From: Mytilisepta virgata
Taxonomy: Eukaryota > Mollusca > Bivalvia > Mytilida > Mytilidae
Length of the DNA: 64,000 nucleotides
Direction of reading: 5' to 3'
NCBI GenBank assembly: GCA_028015205.1
Contig: CM051516.1
Location: 47,000,230 to 47,064,229, forward strand
Under the pieces are notes generated by a model that was given only the letters and a program-made list of their open reading frames with translations, had not been told where the DNA came from and made no database searches. Below are positions 11,646-25,900 of the stretch, piece by piece. Position numbers and translations under genes: made by a program. Numbering within the stretch: position 1 is the stretch's first letter; every line of letters begins with the position of its first letter.

Positions 11646-13499
11646 CTTTCAATAGCAAATCATAAGAGGACACATACCAGCCTTTGCCCTGATACATTTT
11701 GAAAAGTATTATAAGACTTTTCAACAAAAAAAAATCCCAAGAATGAACGCAAATCAGGGGAAAATGGCTCATTACTTTGACAAAAAAAGCCCAAAATCAA
11801 AATTCGAAATAGATTTACTATTGACTGACCAACTACATACTTGCGATATTTCGTGCAGGTCTCATTTTAAACAGAGAAGCTTGTTCGTGTATAAGTGATA
11901 ATTTGCACCAATGAGCGTTTTCTTCCCAAAGAATAGCGTAAATTCAATATGAATTTTGCACTGAAATTAATTTATCAACGTATAAAAAACGTGATATGTG
12001 TTTCTTGTTTCTAGAAATCAATACAAAGTATAATTTATTCGAAGGTAGGATTCGAACGATAAGCGAGCGGGACGATCTCATTTGTGTAAAAATGGAATAC
12101 TTGCATCCCGTGCAGACATTGTAGTTCTGATGTGAAGCAACTTGTGTTACAACACGCTTTTAAAATCGCGTTGAACTTAACAAAATTTAATGCATTTTGA
12201 ACGTTATTTTCAAATTGTGTTCCATTGTTCCTTATATATTTCGAATCGAGTTCTGTAGTCAAAATTTTAACACATTTTGAAGAAAAACAAAGCCATCGTG
12301 TATAGTTTACGGGAGGGATAGGTATGAATTTCTGTAACATATTAAATAACTTTTGATCTATTCTTTTATCAAATATTATTTCCGAATTACGCACATTTGC
12401 AATATTGATGCATTGGATGAAATTTTATAAAATTGGTATGTAATGAAAGAATATTTAATGAGAGGCGGACTGACAACAGGTCAAGATCATTAAACCCCCA
12501 GCAAATATGCTGTATTATGATAGTAATTTGAAACATTATGTGTCAGGGTTAACTAAAGTAATACTTATTTCATTTAAATGTGGTAAACAATTGTTATTAG
12601 TTTTAGTAATTCTCAATTATGTAATGCATGTAGCCACCATTTACATAATTTATTCCCTTAGTTTAAGATGTGAATGGTGGGCGAAGTTCCCTTCATGTAA
12701 TAATTTCCTTAAGAAATAGATACAAAATGTTTCCTCGTGATTGAGGATCGAGGATACTTCCTGTGTTTCTACAGTTGTTGAGCTCTGCTATCTCGCGATA
12801 ATACCCTTCAATTTATTTATCGTACACCGCATACAAGTTTTATACATCAACGTTTCTCCTCAGTATTCCTGAAACCTGGATTTTGATTGTACCCTTTGGT
12901 TGACTCTATCTTTGATTGAGTTATGATTTTATGTTTTTTGTTCACACTTTTCGGAGGAACACTTTATCAATAGCTATATTTTATGATTTATATGTATTGA
13001 CACGTGTAGCAGCGTTTAATTTGATGCTAGGTAACTTAGGTTTATTGTAAAACACCTAACAGTGACTCCCAAGATGAAGCTGAAACAATAAAAGAACTGC
13101 TCATGTAATTTTTTATAATGTTGCAATATTACATGGGTTTTTTATTTCACACTATTTTTAATACAGGCTCAATATCCCTTCTTATTTACATAAACAATGT
13201 CAAAATAATTACAGAATGTAAGGGATGATTATTTAATTCGATTAATTCAATGTTTGTTCTTATGAAGAAATAGAAACCTTCAATTCTTATTCAAAATACA
13301 GATACTTAAATTAAATAACTCTTCAAAAAAGAAATTCATAGTGAAATTTGGGGGAGATATGAAAACAAACAAATTCAACGAACAATGATCAATAAATAGA
13401 TGGATAAATAACAACTCAAAACAACCTTCAAATGTTCATTTCCATGGAACGTTCATTGCACCCTTAAGTTCGGTCACTACAGTTCAATACCTCAAACAC
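11646..13499. other. No supported gene
   Basis: The frame 12035-12394 (minus) has several Cys residues but no recognisable domain, and nothing supports it as an exon. Otherwise the stretch is AT-rich and featureless. Confidence 0.4.
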
Positions 13500-14220
13500 G
13501 AAAGCGGCGTCCCTTGACGAAATCAAATTCCGAATCACTACTCATCTTGTAACGCATGAACAAGTTGTTGTAAGGATTGAGGTTGTGGTTGCCGTTTCCT
13601 GATACCTCTGAGTCGTCCAAAAGATGGTCGGAGGGGGGAGTGATTTTGACGGCCAGGGAAGCACCGCAGCGTTGATACCCATCAGGATGCGGTTGTTATT
13701 CTTGCAATGTGGGGTCGGGCATTATCATGTTGAAATTTTGACCCACTCTGCTCCATTAAAGGTAGAACGTGTGGCTGCAGGATTTCATCACAATACCGAT
13801 GGGCTGTGATATTTCCTTGAATGTGCACAACGCTGTCTTTCCAGTATGCGATATTGGAGCCCACATTTTTACACTACCACCACCGAATCTGTCGATTTTC
13901 AGTTCTCGGCAAAGCACTCATTTCGTCGTCGGTATACCCTCGCTCTACCATAGCTGTGGCCATACCCTGTGTGCCCGAGCCGTCTATGAAAGCCTGCTGC
14001 AGTAGAGGTCGCTGTTTTGAGTCGTTCCCGCAAATGAGGTAGCCGGATGTGACGATCCTGGGCAGATGTGGTCACTCTTAGTCGGCCTGAGCGTGGGCAA
14101 TAACGTGTTGAACCTCGCTGTCGGTACCTATCACAAAAGGCGAAAGCTTGGCTACATCTGTCTGGGATTCACTGCTTGTATCTGACCTGTGTTGTTGGTT
14201 TTCGTTTAGACGTGGCATCA
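13500..14220 (-). pseudogene. Tc1/mariner-type transposase remnant
   Basis: On the minus strand, pieces of a Tc1-like DDE transposase appear in order but in different frames. There is an N-terminal part with DRHIRLPHLRERLKTAT near 14040, then GGGSVKMWAPIS near 13870, VHIQGNITAHRYCDEIL near 13810, QHDNARPHIAR near 13720 (the second catalytic Asp segment), a LPWP-like motif near 13660, and RKRQPQPQSLQQLVHALQDE near 13570. At least two frameshifts separate them. No terminal inverted repeats were identified. It is clearly inactive. Confidence 0.8.
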
Positions 14221-15835
14221 ATTGGCTCGTTGAGTGTCTACATGTGCAACTGATTTTGAAACCGGAATTCTGAATGCCTTAGATTTGGGTTTCATGCAAA
14301 AAGCCTGCAGAGATGATAAACTCGTGTGTCTTTGTACAATCAAGCGAAAAAAAATCGGCAAACAGAATGACCAGTCACAATTGGCGACCCTGCATTTAAA
14401 ACCCAAAATGAATTTCTTTTGTCCTTACATAATGACATTAAAGCATGCAAGATTTATAAAACAACGATTACGTTCAAATAAAACATGATGAAAAATTAGG
14501 CTACGCGTTTCCCTTTTTTTTCTTTTTGTTTTTTTTTTTTTGAAGTGTATATATGAGAAAAGCCCTGTGTCCAAGAAGTACTACCAATGGATGCAATTAC
14601 AATTTTTTTCTGATATATAATTGTCTTCGATTATTGAAGGAACTTTCTAAAGTGGAACCATTATGTCCAAGTATTGTCCGTAGAATTGTGTGTTTTGTAT
14701 GAATAAAGGAGCTGTCTACTTGTCTAGGTTTACCAAATCATAACAGTCTGAATGTCTTCCAGCATATTCTGATTTTGTTGCGATGTGGATGCTAGGTACC
14801 TTTTTCGAAAAACTTGATGTCTGAACATGGAATTGCAATCTTTTAAATTCAATTGATTTAAACCATTGCTATTTCATAGTATATGGTTGCTTGGTATTTT
14901 TTCCAAGAAGTTTAGGTTTGAGAGCCAATCAGGATATTGTATAAAGTTGACATTAAACAATGCTTGAAATCCAAATTTTCCAAGAACTTGCTATTCCATT
15001 TGTCGATTTGGATGGTATATGAACATACTACTTGGGGACAAAAACAATGAGTAGTGTATTGTAAGGATACTGGAATTTTTACATCGATAGTATATGTGTT
15101 GAATTTATTAAATTATTATTTTCGAAAAATCACATATCATTCCTTTATTTTTTCTTGTAATAAAATTTTAATAAACATCTTTAGAGTTACATATCTATTG
15201 TATCTTGAATACATACAATATCCAGTTATTAATTAAGAGCTTTTTATCATTCTATTTTATTAATGTTTGATGTTATTTTTTCTTTTCTACTTTTTCACTG
15301 CAGGTATAAAGGGATATTTTGAATAAATTCTTAATACAAAATCCATACAGTCATACAGAATTTAGTACGTTAGCTCATATAGGAACAAGAGAGTCGGAAA
15401 GAATGAATTATATTTGAAGAGATACACTATATTGGGTCCAATACTTCACATTGTTACTGTGATTGGTATGGTACATTACGGTGAATACATTTTGGACACA
15501 AATCCACATCTAAGTAATCGGATCTAATTGCTTTTCTTCCTAGTAAAGTAAAAATGGACTTCCAAAATTTCTAGTGTAGTAATTTCTAAAAGAAAATTTA
15601 TGTATTTTCCTGTCGTTACACCGAAAGTTGATGTGTTCTGTGGATGCAATGCTTGTTGCAAAAATTGCGTTTTTCTTTTTCAGTTTGAATTTCTAATATT
15701 CATCAACGTTCACACAAGCAAAGAAAAAATGGAGTAAACAGTTTATTGTAAAGCTATCACTCAACATTATACATGTACACTATAATAATATTAACACATT
15801 ATAGAAATATACTAAAGAACCACATAATTAAAACT
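14221..15835. other. No supported gene
   Basis: AT-rich sequence with short frames on both strands and no domain signal. Part of 15660-15830 weakly resembles 38670-38830, which hints at an old repeat or duplication. Confidence 0.4.
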
Positions 15836-17040
15836 AGATGCTCCAGGAGCCTGTATCGATCAAATGGATTTATCAATCTAAGGCCATAAAAGCAGTAACT
15901 GAAAGGTTACTTGATTGGTCATCTACACGTAATTACCATTGATAACAAAGTTTTATAAACTTTATGAACTGAATTTTCCCGTCCGATCCTATGGAAGCCT
16001 CAGCTCGCAAAATGGATTTTTGGAATTTTGAAAGTCTAAATAGCAGAATTATGCATTATTTTTTTTGTACGTTGATTACCCTCCATCAGTCGTCCGAGAA
16101 ACATAAAAAAAAATAGCATTGTTTATAAAGATTAAATATATGTATATTAACCGCAAATATCATTTTGAATAGGGGATTCACAATGGAAAAATATATGCAC
16201 TCAAAAACTTGAAAAATAATTTTATTAAAAATTGAAATGACTAACCCAGGCCTATCTTAAAGAGAACTAATATACCTGAGGAGCAAATTAAAAAAAACGT
16301 AATTCATTGCACAGACAAACCCCGGAAGACAAATGAACAACCAATAAACACTGAAAACTAAAAAACAATGAACAACACGAACTATCATAAAAACCAGGAG
16401 TGAACCCTGGTGCTCCGGAAGGGTACGCAATTCCTGCTTCGTATACGGCACCGGTCGTGAAGTTCAACAAAGTCAATCCGGTGGAAGTCACAAATCGGTG
16501 GAGGCACATGAAATGTTACGACAGAGGGAACAGGTCCAATATCTTAAAATTTGCAAAACCATTATTTTCAATATAGTCCATGCAACCCGTGCGGGGATTT
16601 AATACTAAATGATTGACATGATCGAATTCAAATCAGATAAATTTATCAGTAGTTTCAGTGTATATTTTAGGTGAATTGTTTACATGGGTCCTGTCTTTAA
16701 GTAAGTTCAGGTGCGGGAGCCATCTTGCAGTTGGCCACGGTCATCAGACTCAATTATGAGAAAGGACCATTGCTGCCAAGTTTTGTTCCATATGCCCATG
16801 TATTTTTATAGAAGATTTTTTTTATAATTCCCCCTTTGTTTTATATTTTCAGTAACAGCAGCCATATCAGATTAAAGTCGGAGACGCCTGACAAAGTTTC
16901 GGAAGGGCCCATTCCACCAAAGTTAGGTCCCAATAGGTGCAGTGGTTTTAGAGGAGAATACTTTTAAAAAAAAACGTTTACGACGACGGACGCAAAGTGG
17001 TGGCAATAACTAATATGGCCCTTTGAGGCAGGTGTACCTT
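15836..17040. repeat. Fragments of the bivalve GCTCACCTGG-type element, interrupted
   Basis: The left end has GGAGCCTGTATCGATCA, close to GAGCCTGTATCGCTCA at 21975. The right end near 16980-17040 has GACGACGGACGCAAAGTGGTGGC, close to the end of the 21960-22745 element. The middle is interrupted by repeat X on the minus strand (16255-16375) and unrelated sequence. Confidence 0.5.
16255..16375 (-). repeat. Interspersed repeat family X, copy 2
   Basis: It is the reverse complement of the 11455 and 35945 copies, including AACCCCGGAAGACAAATGAAC and the T-rich run followed by the CAATGAATTACG side. Confidence 0.65.
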
Positions 17041-18713
17041 TATTATTATCTGCCTTTTTCATATCAAGAATCCAATATACATATATAGTGAAAGTTAAAA
17101 TTTTGCGGTGACTTAATACAGCGGGGTCTCCGAGCCAGTAACAAACCAGTAATCATTAAGTGAACATTTTGACCTTTTAACAAATTATTTTCTTAATGGC
17201 TAGCTACATCTAAATATTCAGATTTTAAAAGCCGAGTAAAACATTTTTCCTAGAAGGGGATCAGTTTATCCATGAAAGAAATATGTGTCATTAGAGCATT
17301 ATCTTAAACTAAAGATTCAACAGGTCTGGGACGTTGTTTTTTTCCTATTTATCAAGCGGACCTATTGAAATCGGCAGTATATATGAGAAGCAGGTTTTGA
17401 ATCCATCGAGAGAAAACGCCATTTTACAAAATGACATATGGCATTTGTGTCTTTAGCTCTTGCCGGAAATGATGTTAAGGTACGACCTAGTTTATGGGTT
17501 ACTGACAAGATGTTTTCATTTGTTAACAGCATTGCAATACAAAGGAGGATGGAAATACATTTATAACTTCCAACCTCAAACTTAGTTATAAAATAATGGT
17601 AACAATTAAAGTACTTTTTGAAGCAACTTTTTAATTATGAATTTTGTAATAAAACTGTATTGTAATTTCACATTGTTTTCAAATTTTTCCAGATAAAAAG
17701 ACACTATGAAGATTCTTCCTCCATTATCTACATGTACTAGACTAATTGATAAAATGAAAATTATATAAGCATTACAATTCAAAAACAAGGTTTATCCCTA
17801 TGGAAAATATGTAAAATATATTAAGAATTAATATTTCATAAAAAAATATAAACTGTATAAAAATAAAAATAAAGGCTGCATAACAGCTTTTAAAAAAGCA
17901 AATGACAGAGGGTCAAGGAACTGTCGGATATGCTAAAGGTAAATAATATGAACGCAGAAATACTCTTTTAATATATAAACAACAAGAAAATAAAAGATGA
18001 AAGGAACAAACTTTCGGATACACAGCCTTTGTCACTAGCACAAAGAAGAGACGTAATTAAACAATTTAAAATCATTTAGCCCAATCATTTGACAGCTGAT
18101 TGGCCCTTTGTCGTTTGTTTAAAGCTTTTACCTTAATATTACTTCTGTTGAAGGGTAAAGTATGAAAAAAACCTCTAACATATAAGAAAATTAAAATGTA
18201 CAAAAAAGGAATTTTTAAGTTAAATTTTTAATATAAAAATAATCAGAAAAAAGTGCAATATTTAAACTTTACCGTAAAAACAACAAATTAGCTGCCATAT
18301 TATTATATTGAAATATGTTACATGTGTATATACATGTTCCAGGCATTTCACTGGTTTGTCTTTCTTCTTGTGTACAATAACCCACATCCGTTTTATCTTT
18401 TAGTACAATTATAAATAAAGTAATGTGGACTTTTTGATGAATGTTTCTCAACCATGAAAGTAGTGTTTACGCCAATCTGAATGAAATGTAATTATTATTT
18501 TCCAGACACAAAAAATCAAAAAATAAAGTAGTATAACAATATGTTAAAAATTATGGTCTTTGAAATTAATAAACGTATATATAATACATGTAATATCTTA
18601 TAAAAAAATGAAGAATGGCCAAAAAACCACAAAAATATCAACTTACTTCATAAAAATGTAGAGATCATAATAAATATTGCCATGGAGTTTACATAACTTT
18701 AAATATCTTACGT
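17041..18713. other. No supported gene
   Basis: AT-rich, no domain-bearing frame and no clear repeat structure seen. Confidence 0.4.
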
Positions 18714-18982
18714 AAACGGTTAATCAAAATGAATCATGTGGTCCCTGTATCATGATTAATCTTACCCAACGGTTAATCAAAATGAATCATGTGGTCCCTG
18801 TATCATGATTAATCTTACCCAACGGTTAATCAAAATGAATCATGTGGTCCCTGTATCATGATTAATCTTACCCAACGGTTAATCAAAATGAATCATGTGG
18901 TCCCAGTATCATGATTAATCTTACCCAACGGTTAATCAAAATGAATCATGTGGTCCCTGTATCATGATTAATACTTACCCGA
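18714..18982. repeat. Five-copy 53-bp tandem repeat with internal hairpin
   Basis: Five nearly identical units have a period of exactly 53 bp; the shared word TAATCAAAATGAATC starts at 18721, 18774, 18827, 18880 and 18933. Each unit contains AATCATG and, 12 bases later, CATGATT, so it can fold into a 7-bp hairpin. The only clear variant is C/T to A in the fourth unit (TCCCAGTATC). Near-identity means recent amplification. Confidence 0.9.
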
Positions 18983-19894
18983 AATGTTACATAATGTAAA
19001 AAGCATATTATAATAAATACAATTGGAATACCTAGTCGCACGAATATATTACACTAATGTAGACTCTTTGGTTGACTAATTTTCAAATATCAAAGTTCTG
19101 GTTAGAGTTTTGACCATTTTCTTATCCGTGAGATTCCTGTGCGCCAATAAACTTTAACACATCGTGGGACATATATTTTAAGACTAATAAATATTAAAGT
19201 GTTTTTAGATAGGGGTAAGAACGAAATAAGGATCTATAGATGAATATTTTATTTTGTCGTATGTTAACTTTGGTAGTAAGCATATCTTACAAAAACACTT
19301 GCAGATGACCATTTCACTGCATGACAAGAAACAATATACGTATTAATGGTTAACTTATTAGAACTAGTCGACATTAACTCGGTATAAAATAGTCACAGAT
19401 CAAACAGAGTTCGTTTCAAATAATAAGAATTGCCATAGCCTTTTCATGTAGGGATGAAACATTTAATTGGGTCAAGTAAACATGACAAAATGAAAATGCT
19501 GACAATTTATGTCTCGTCAATATTGCTGGAGGCCGAAGGTGTGGAATGTCAAATCAATTCATAACCCAAAAGGACCAAGAAGGTAAAAATATCTGAGTAA
19601 GAGAGATATTTTTTTCACATTTCATTTCGAAACTTTTAAAGCTTACAATTTTAAAACTTAAAGTATATATTTAATATGAGTACCGTGATACTAGCTACTG
19701 AGAAGACCATACCCTCCGTGTGCAAATAAATTACAGAATATAAATATGTAGTAGCAATTTAGAAATCTTCACATAGTAAAACTGATAAATACTGATTATT
19801 TTTTACTATTAATCTCACATAGAAAAAAAATCGGTATTTCCAGTTTGTTCATTAATCTCCAGCTGCAGTACATTGTTGCCACTTGGTTGGCATA
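18983..19894. other. Downstream flank of gene A; possible 3' UTR and repeat fragment
   Basis: If the terminal exon is right, the 3' UTR of gene A starts at 19894 and runs to lower coordinates. A segment at 19515-19620 (GTCTCGTCAATATTGCTGG) matches a similar one at 39405-39510, so it includes an interspersed repeat. I could not fix a poly-A signal. Confidence 0.4.
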
Positions 19895-19916
19895 TCATTT
19901 TTCTTTAATAATATGA
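19895..19916 (-). CDS. Gene A exon 12 (proposed terminal exon)
   Basis: After the acceptor ATTTCAG| the frame runs HIIKEK and a TGA stop at 19897-19895. It is only 22 nt, so support is limited to the splice site, the phase and the fact that the whole model then has an exact multiple of three. An alternative acceptor in the same intron, near 20218, would give a different short ending. Confidence 0.4.
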
Positions 19917-22900
19917 CTGAAATTTAAAAAAAATAAAATATTTATGTTAATTAAGTTCACAGCAACTCATCTGAAAAACTTTAGCTTGATTATATTTTGA
20001 AATATATGAACATGTCTTGTGGTATACAAATACCAACCCATTGTTGCATGTTTTATAATCTGCAATTTGCAATGTTTATTGTGAATAGAAGTGCTGTCCT
20101 TTATATACGTTTTATATCAATTTCTAGAGTGCAACGAGGGTTTCTTGATTAACATGAATTAACACCGGGAATAACCAAAACATTACAAATATTGTAACCA
20201 AGAATATAAAATAGGTCTAAAAAAAATATTAAAAGTATACTGTCTTACTTACTGCAACATATCACCTGTATACTCAATAATCGGTCTTCCATTCTCGTCA
20301 TCAATTAATTGTGCTGATTGAAGAAAAGAGAACAATATGTTTACAGAAAGGATTATTATTTTTAAATATTTTAGAATTTTCTCATTGGATGAAAACTGTC
20401 ATGTGATTAAAAATAAATTGAACGTTTTTACAAAAAATGAACATCGCGGGAAACAACCCTATTGTTTACCTCAAAAACATCCCAATTTTTCCCCGCAAGG
20501 TAGACAACAGCGTGATCGCGAGAAACAACCCTATTGTTCATCTCAAAACATTCCAATTTTCCCAGCAAGGGAGACAACTGCGTAATCGCGAGAAACAACC
20601 CTATTGTTCATCTCAAAACATTACAATTTCCTTCCGCAAGGGAGACAACTGCGTAATTCGTCTGCATTAAAAGTCATGAGGGTCAAATTAAGTCTTGCTC
20701 CTGTGGAAAAAATAATAAAACAATTACGGCCCTCAAATGTAGCCGTAATTGGATAATATAAAATTATCTCTTTCATTATAAACAAGTTATATTGCTGAAA
20801 ACATTTCTTACAATTAATTTTTTATTCCCATTTTCATAACACTTAACATTTTAGAAAGACAATATTATTACTTTAATGGTTTTCTCCAAATACAATGTAT
20901 GTGCCCATATTTCTCTGGACTCTAGGTTTCCTTCGTGGATGGTCGATAAAAAAATATCCTTACTTTGCACAATTCGTAAATGAACAAGTTAATGATCATT
21001 TCCAAGTATGAATTAAATCAAGGAATGTATATGAAGCCCGCCTCCTTGTGTGGGATTTTCTCGCTGCGCTTAAAAATTGGTAGCCTTAAGCTGTTATCTG
21101 CTCTTTGGTCGGGTTGTCTCTTTGACACATTCCCCGTTTCCATTCTCTATTCTATAGTTCTTTTTTTTTAAATAAATTTGTATATTTAGTTTCCAATTTG
21201 ATATTTGTCAATCGGGTTTGTCAGTTTAGGAGTCTTACCATTTCCTGATTCCAGTGTCATGACCAAAGTCCTCAATCTTGGAGTTGCTGCTGGCAAAAAC
21301 CCTTCCAAATCTTTAACTGTATTTGCTTTTAGAAGAATATACAGATAATCCGAAATTTTAAACTTCGTTCATTTCATTTGAATGTTTTGATGAAAATACT
21401 AAATGTTTATACTTATGTGATATTTCACATTAATAATTTTATTATAATTTTCTTAATTCTAAATCAGCCAATGGGCCAGTTTAATAAAAAATGATGGTTT
21501 ACGTTGGTTTCATATATGTAATTTGAAACGTACTAATAACGTCATTAGGCAAAGAGCAAATTACCATTTAAAATAGTTTGAATTAAGTAAAACTGGTTAA
21601 TTGGAATTTACCTAGTGACCAATTATCTGTCTGGGAACTTTTATGTATCTTTTTGCCTTCGAAAAAAGGCGAAAGTTTATCTTTCATCACCCAATCATCC
21701 GACTTTTGTTTCTTCAGAGGTGTTTCACCTGCAGACGCACTTTCTTTAGCTTTATGAAAAAAAGTATTGATGGACTAAATTATCTCCGCTGTGTAAATTT
21801 TCTTATCAGTTCTTACAAACCTAAACTAACTTAAAATTGAGGTATATTAATGTATTTTCTTATTTTTAACATCCAAATTATTGCGTGGAAACAATATCAG
21901 TATCAAAATAAAATTCAAAGAAATATACAAAAGGTGTTCAACCATGTAGACCATAACTGAAACAAGAGGCACACCAGAGCCTGTATCGCTCACCTGGAGT
22001 CTGGTTTTCAACTATTTGACCAAGTTTGTTGCAATTGGTTCAATTGTTCAGGGAAAATTTATTTGACAAAAAAGGGCAATAACTCCTAAATGGGTTTTGG
22101 GATTTCCTTTAAAATTTCAGGGTATGTAAACCTCAACATGGCAAACATTTTTCAAATTTACATTTCACTTCTATCTCAAATAGTTTTGGAGATAAATGAC
22201 GAAAAATGTTAAATTTTGAAAATTTGACGAAAAACGGGCAATAACTCCTAAATGGGTTTTGGGATTTCCTTCAAAATTTCAGGGTAGGTAGATCTTGTCA
22301 TGCTGATCAATTTTACCCCATATCAGATTTTTGATATCTGTAACGATTTTTAAGTTATAAGCCAAAAACCACACATGCACCCCTATATTCTATTTTTAGC
22401 TACGACAGCCATATTTTATGTCAGATCAAAATAAATTGAGGATCGTTTGTAGAGGACATATTATAGATCATTCCTATTAAGTTTCATACCAATCGCCCCA
22501 GCGGTTTCAGAGTAGAAGATTTTTGAAAATCAGCCAATCAGAAACAAGAATTGCCTCTGGTGGCCATGTTTCTTGACCAATCAGAACTAAATGAGGAAAC
22601 TTTGTTGAGGACCTTCCATACACCACTCATGCAAATGGTTTCTGAGGAGAAGATGTTTGAATGAAAAGCTAACGACGGACGGACGACGGACGCCAAGTGA
22701 TGGCAAAAGCTCACCCTGGCAATAACCAGGTGAGCTAAAAAGACATTAGCATTGTCACAAAATAAATGAAATATTTTTTTCACATTCGATGTCATTAAAT
22801 GAACGAATTTCTTAATTGGCGATCTGTATATGTAACGCAGTGGCAGCATTAAAAGACATCGAACAATTAATCACTGTTGTGAGTATCAGCAAAAATAATA

Positions 22901-25900
22901 CAGAAGCGATAATGTAGTGGTGAACACCCATAAGACCAAAATTCGAAGATAAGGCAAACAGTAAATACTGAAGTGTAGCTCATCTATCATCTGCCACGAT
23001 CAAATAACCAATTGATTACTCACGGCCTAACGTATTAGTCAAATATGGTTAGCAGCGTTATATATATCATACTTTTATCATTTTGAAAATTCCGTTTTTC
23101 AGTTAATGCAAATATCAGTAGACACTTACTCTGAGCAAGCTTCCGTTTATTCTGTCCATTTTCAGGCTTCATTTCCATGTCTGAACTATCTTCCAGTGAT
23201 CCAGAACCAAATGATCCAAGCTTGGATCGGCGTTTCTGCCAATCAGGATTCTTAACTAAGTCCCTTCTGTCATTGAAAGTCGACTGCCGGTTTGGAAACA
23301 CTTCATCCTCAAATGAACTTCCTTGGCCAGAATCCAAACTGGCTCTGGTGTCTCTTATGTTCATATTTTCTAAATCCGGGGTAAGGCCACCAGTACTTGA
23401 AACTCCAGAACTTGAGCTCCGTTTTGTTCTTTTATTAGGAAAGCCATGAGACACTGTATTCATTGTTTGTTTTGATTTCATGGGGGCTTGAAGTGGTAAC
23501 TTAAAATTTTGTTTCTGTTGTGAAATATCATTTAAATTATTATTTATTTGGGTATTATCATTTATCTGTGATGAGTCAGATTCCGTCGAGGATTCCTGTG
23601 ACAATGTATCCATTTGGGTATGGATAGATTGATTATCAAGGCATCTGTGTGGTTCCTCAACATCGTCACCACTGTCTGAACTCGTCTCAGACTGACTTCT
23701 CGAAGAATCATCTCCATCAGATAAATTTGTGTGATATGCCTATAAAGACATTTTCGATACTTTATATAGTATCTAGTATACTAGTATTTCTTTTGGATCT
23801 AATCGTATATTATATCATTGTGTAAGATGTAAACATAAGGAAATATTTGATAAACATGTATTTGATTTTTTTTTCTCAATAAAACGAAAGTAGTTGTTTA
23901 TCCAAAATTATTGTGAAAAAATGATAGGATTTATATATTGTATTAAATTTCTTCCTGACTCGTGAATGAAAAGGAGCCATAATTCGGGATATGGACATTT
24001 CCTCCAAATCCCTACAAAAGACATTATGTTGTTTACATTTATCAAATCAGCGATCACTCTAGTTGATAATAAACAACAAAATGGATAACAAGAAAAAAAT
24101 GACATACCAATCAATAAACGCCACTCAAAAGTCAAAATCCCGGACAAAAAAGCAACATTAAAGGGCACAAAACTCAAACATAAACATAACAGAGAGTCTG
24201 GATAGTCTGATTGTCACACTCTGAAGAGTAATGGGGTTAAACCGGTTTTATGGGTACCCATACCTTCCCTTATTCCATCCCGACACTCTGGTGTATAAAA
24301 CATACTATAAAAGCTAAAACAGTATGATTACCAACAAGGTAACCGCTTGACGGATCTGAAAAATTCGGTTGAACGGGACATAATTTTAATAGCAGGGTCA
24401 TGAACTGTTAAACTTCAAGTATTTAGACACTGCCAAACTTTACCATTTCTTAAGTATACGACGATGTAAATTCTCACCGAACAACACATTCATGATATTG
24501 TCTCAATTACTTACGGAATACTTTCTCTCAACATTTTCTAGCATTTCTGTCTCATGACCTTGTTTCAAAAAGTATACATGATTTGTCTTAATTTTCTCGA
24601 AATACTCGTGGTCACCTGGTAGAACATCTTGGGTCATTATTTTAAAGACATCATTGTAGAGCTTTATTCCTTCCTGTAGCAAGTCGATGATGACAGGATC
24701 ATTAACCTTTTCATCATTACTTTTACCGAAACAACCGGAATCTGAAATAAAAATGATTACATATACATGTACTTTCAACTTGTTGAAATGGACGCTTATT
24801 TTATACTACTCTTTCTTTTACAACATAGTACTTTAAATTAGATATACAAAGAAACCCAAAATCAAGGTGTTAAATTGCACCTCTTCATGAGACTATAATT
24901 TATTTTGTAAGGAAAGAAAACCATTGTCATACCTTCAGAACGTATGTGACTTCTAATTTTTCTCCGAATCAAATCTCCTTTCGCATGTAAACAAATTATT
25001 TCTTTGCGACTTGGAGATGGATACAGCGTTCGCACTATTTCTATGCACTCGCTGTAATCTTTTTCAGCCTCTGTAAATTTCTTTAACATGGTATAAACGT
25101 CTCCTCTGTTTTTCAGCTTTTTAAGATAGATATCCGTTTTCTGCATTTTTAAAGCTTGAGCTACACTAATGCTATCTCGGTAATGTTTCAGTGCTTTTTC
25201 CATCTCCTTTTGGCATTTGCCTTCTTCTTTGATCCTCAAATGTTGTATTCCTAATCGGAAATGACAAGCACCTATGTTGGCATAAAATGTGAGAATGCTT
25301 TCATTTTGTGTTAGATTTCTTCCCAATGTTTGGAGAGCTTTTTCGTGCATTTTTATAGCATCTTCAGCTTGATTTTTGCGATAGTATATACACCCTAAAC
25401 AGTTGTAAATGTCAGCTAGATACAACTTGACATCCGATCTTCGATTAATATCACGCGAACTGAATTTTTGCATTGCCTCTAGAAAATAATTTGTTGATAA
25501 TTCTTGGTTACAATCCATTTCCAGAAGACCTCTGTTATACAGCATTCGACCTTTAAGTATCAACAACTGATGTGCTTCATTATCGTTTAGTAGGTCTTTA
25601 GGAAATTTGTCCAATGTGTTTGTTACGTCTTTGCATTTTTCAACAATATCTGAAGGAATCTGCTCATATCTGATGATTGCAGATATATGTTCAACCTCCC
25701 AGCTGCACCTTGCCAATGATACGCCCTTAAACTTTAAAGTCATAGACTGTAAGTACGACAGATGCTGGCCAGGATTATGTATCATTTGTACAACATTGCT
25801 CCTTCTTTTTACTTCTTCAATTGATTGCAGATTTTGAATAAACGGAATTTTCATGAGATTATCGTAGCCTTCCATGATTTGAAGGTACTTTAAAATATGA

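Noticed and set aside
12035..12394. Cys-containing open frame, minus strand, and a tRNA-like GGATTCGAACG word in it
   Set aside because: No domain or splice support; the word has no D-arm or acceptor stem partner, so not a tRNA.
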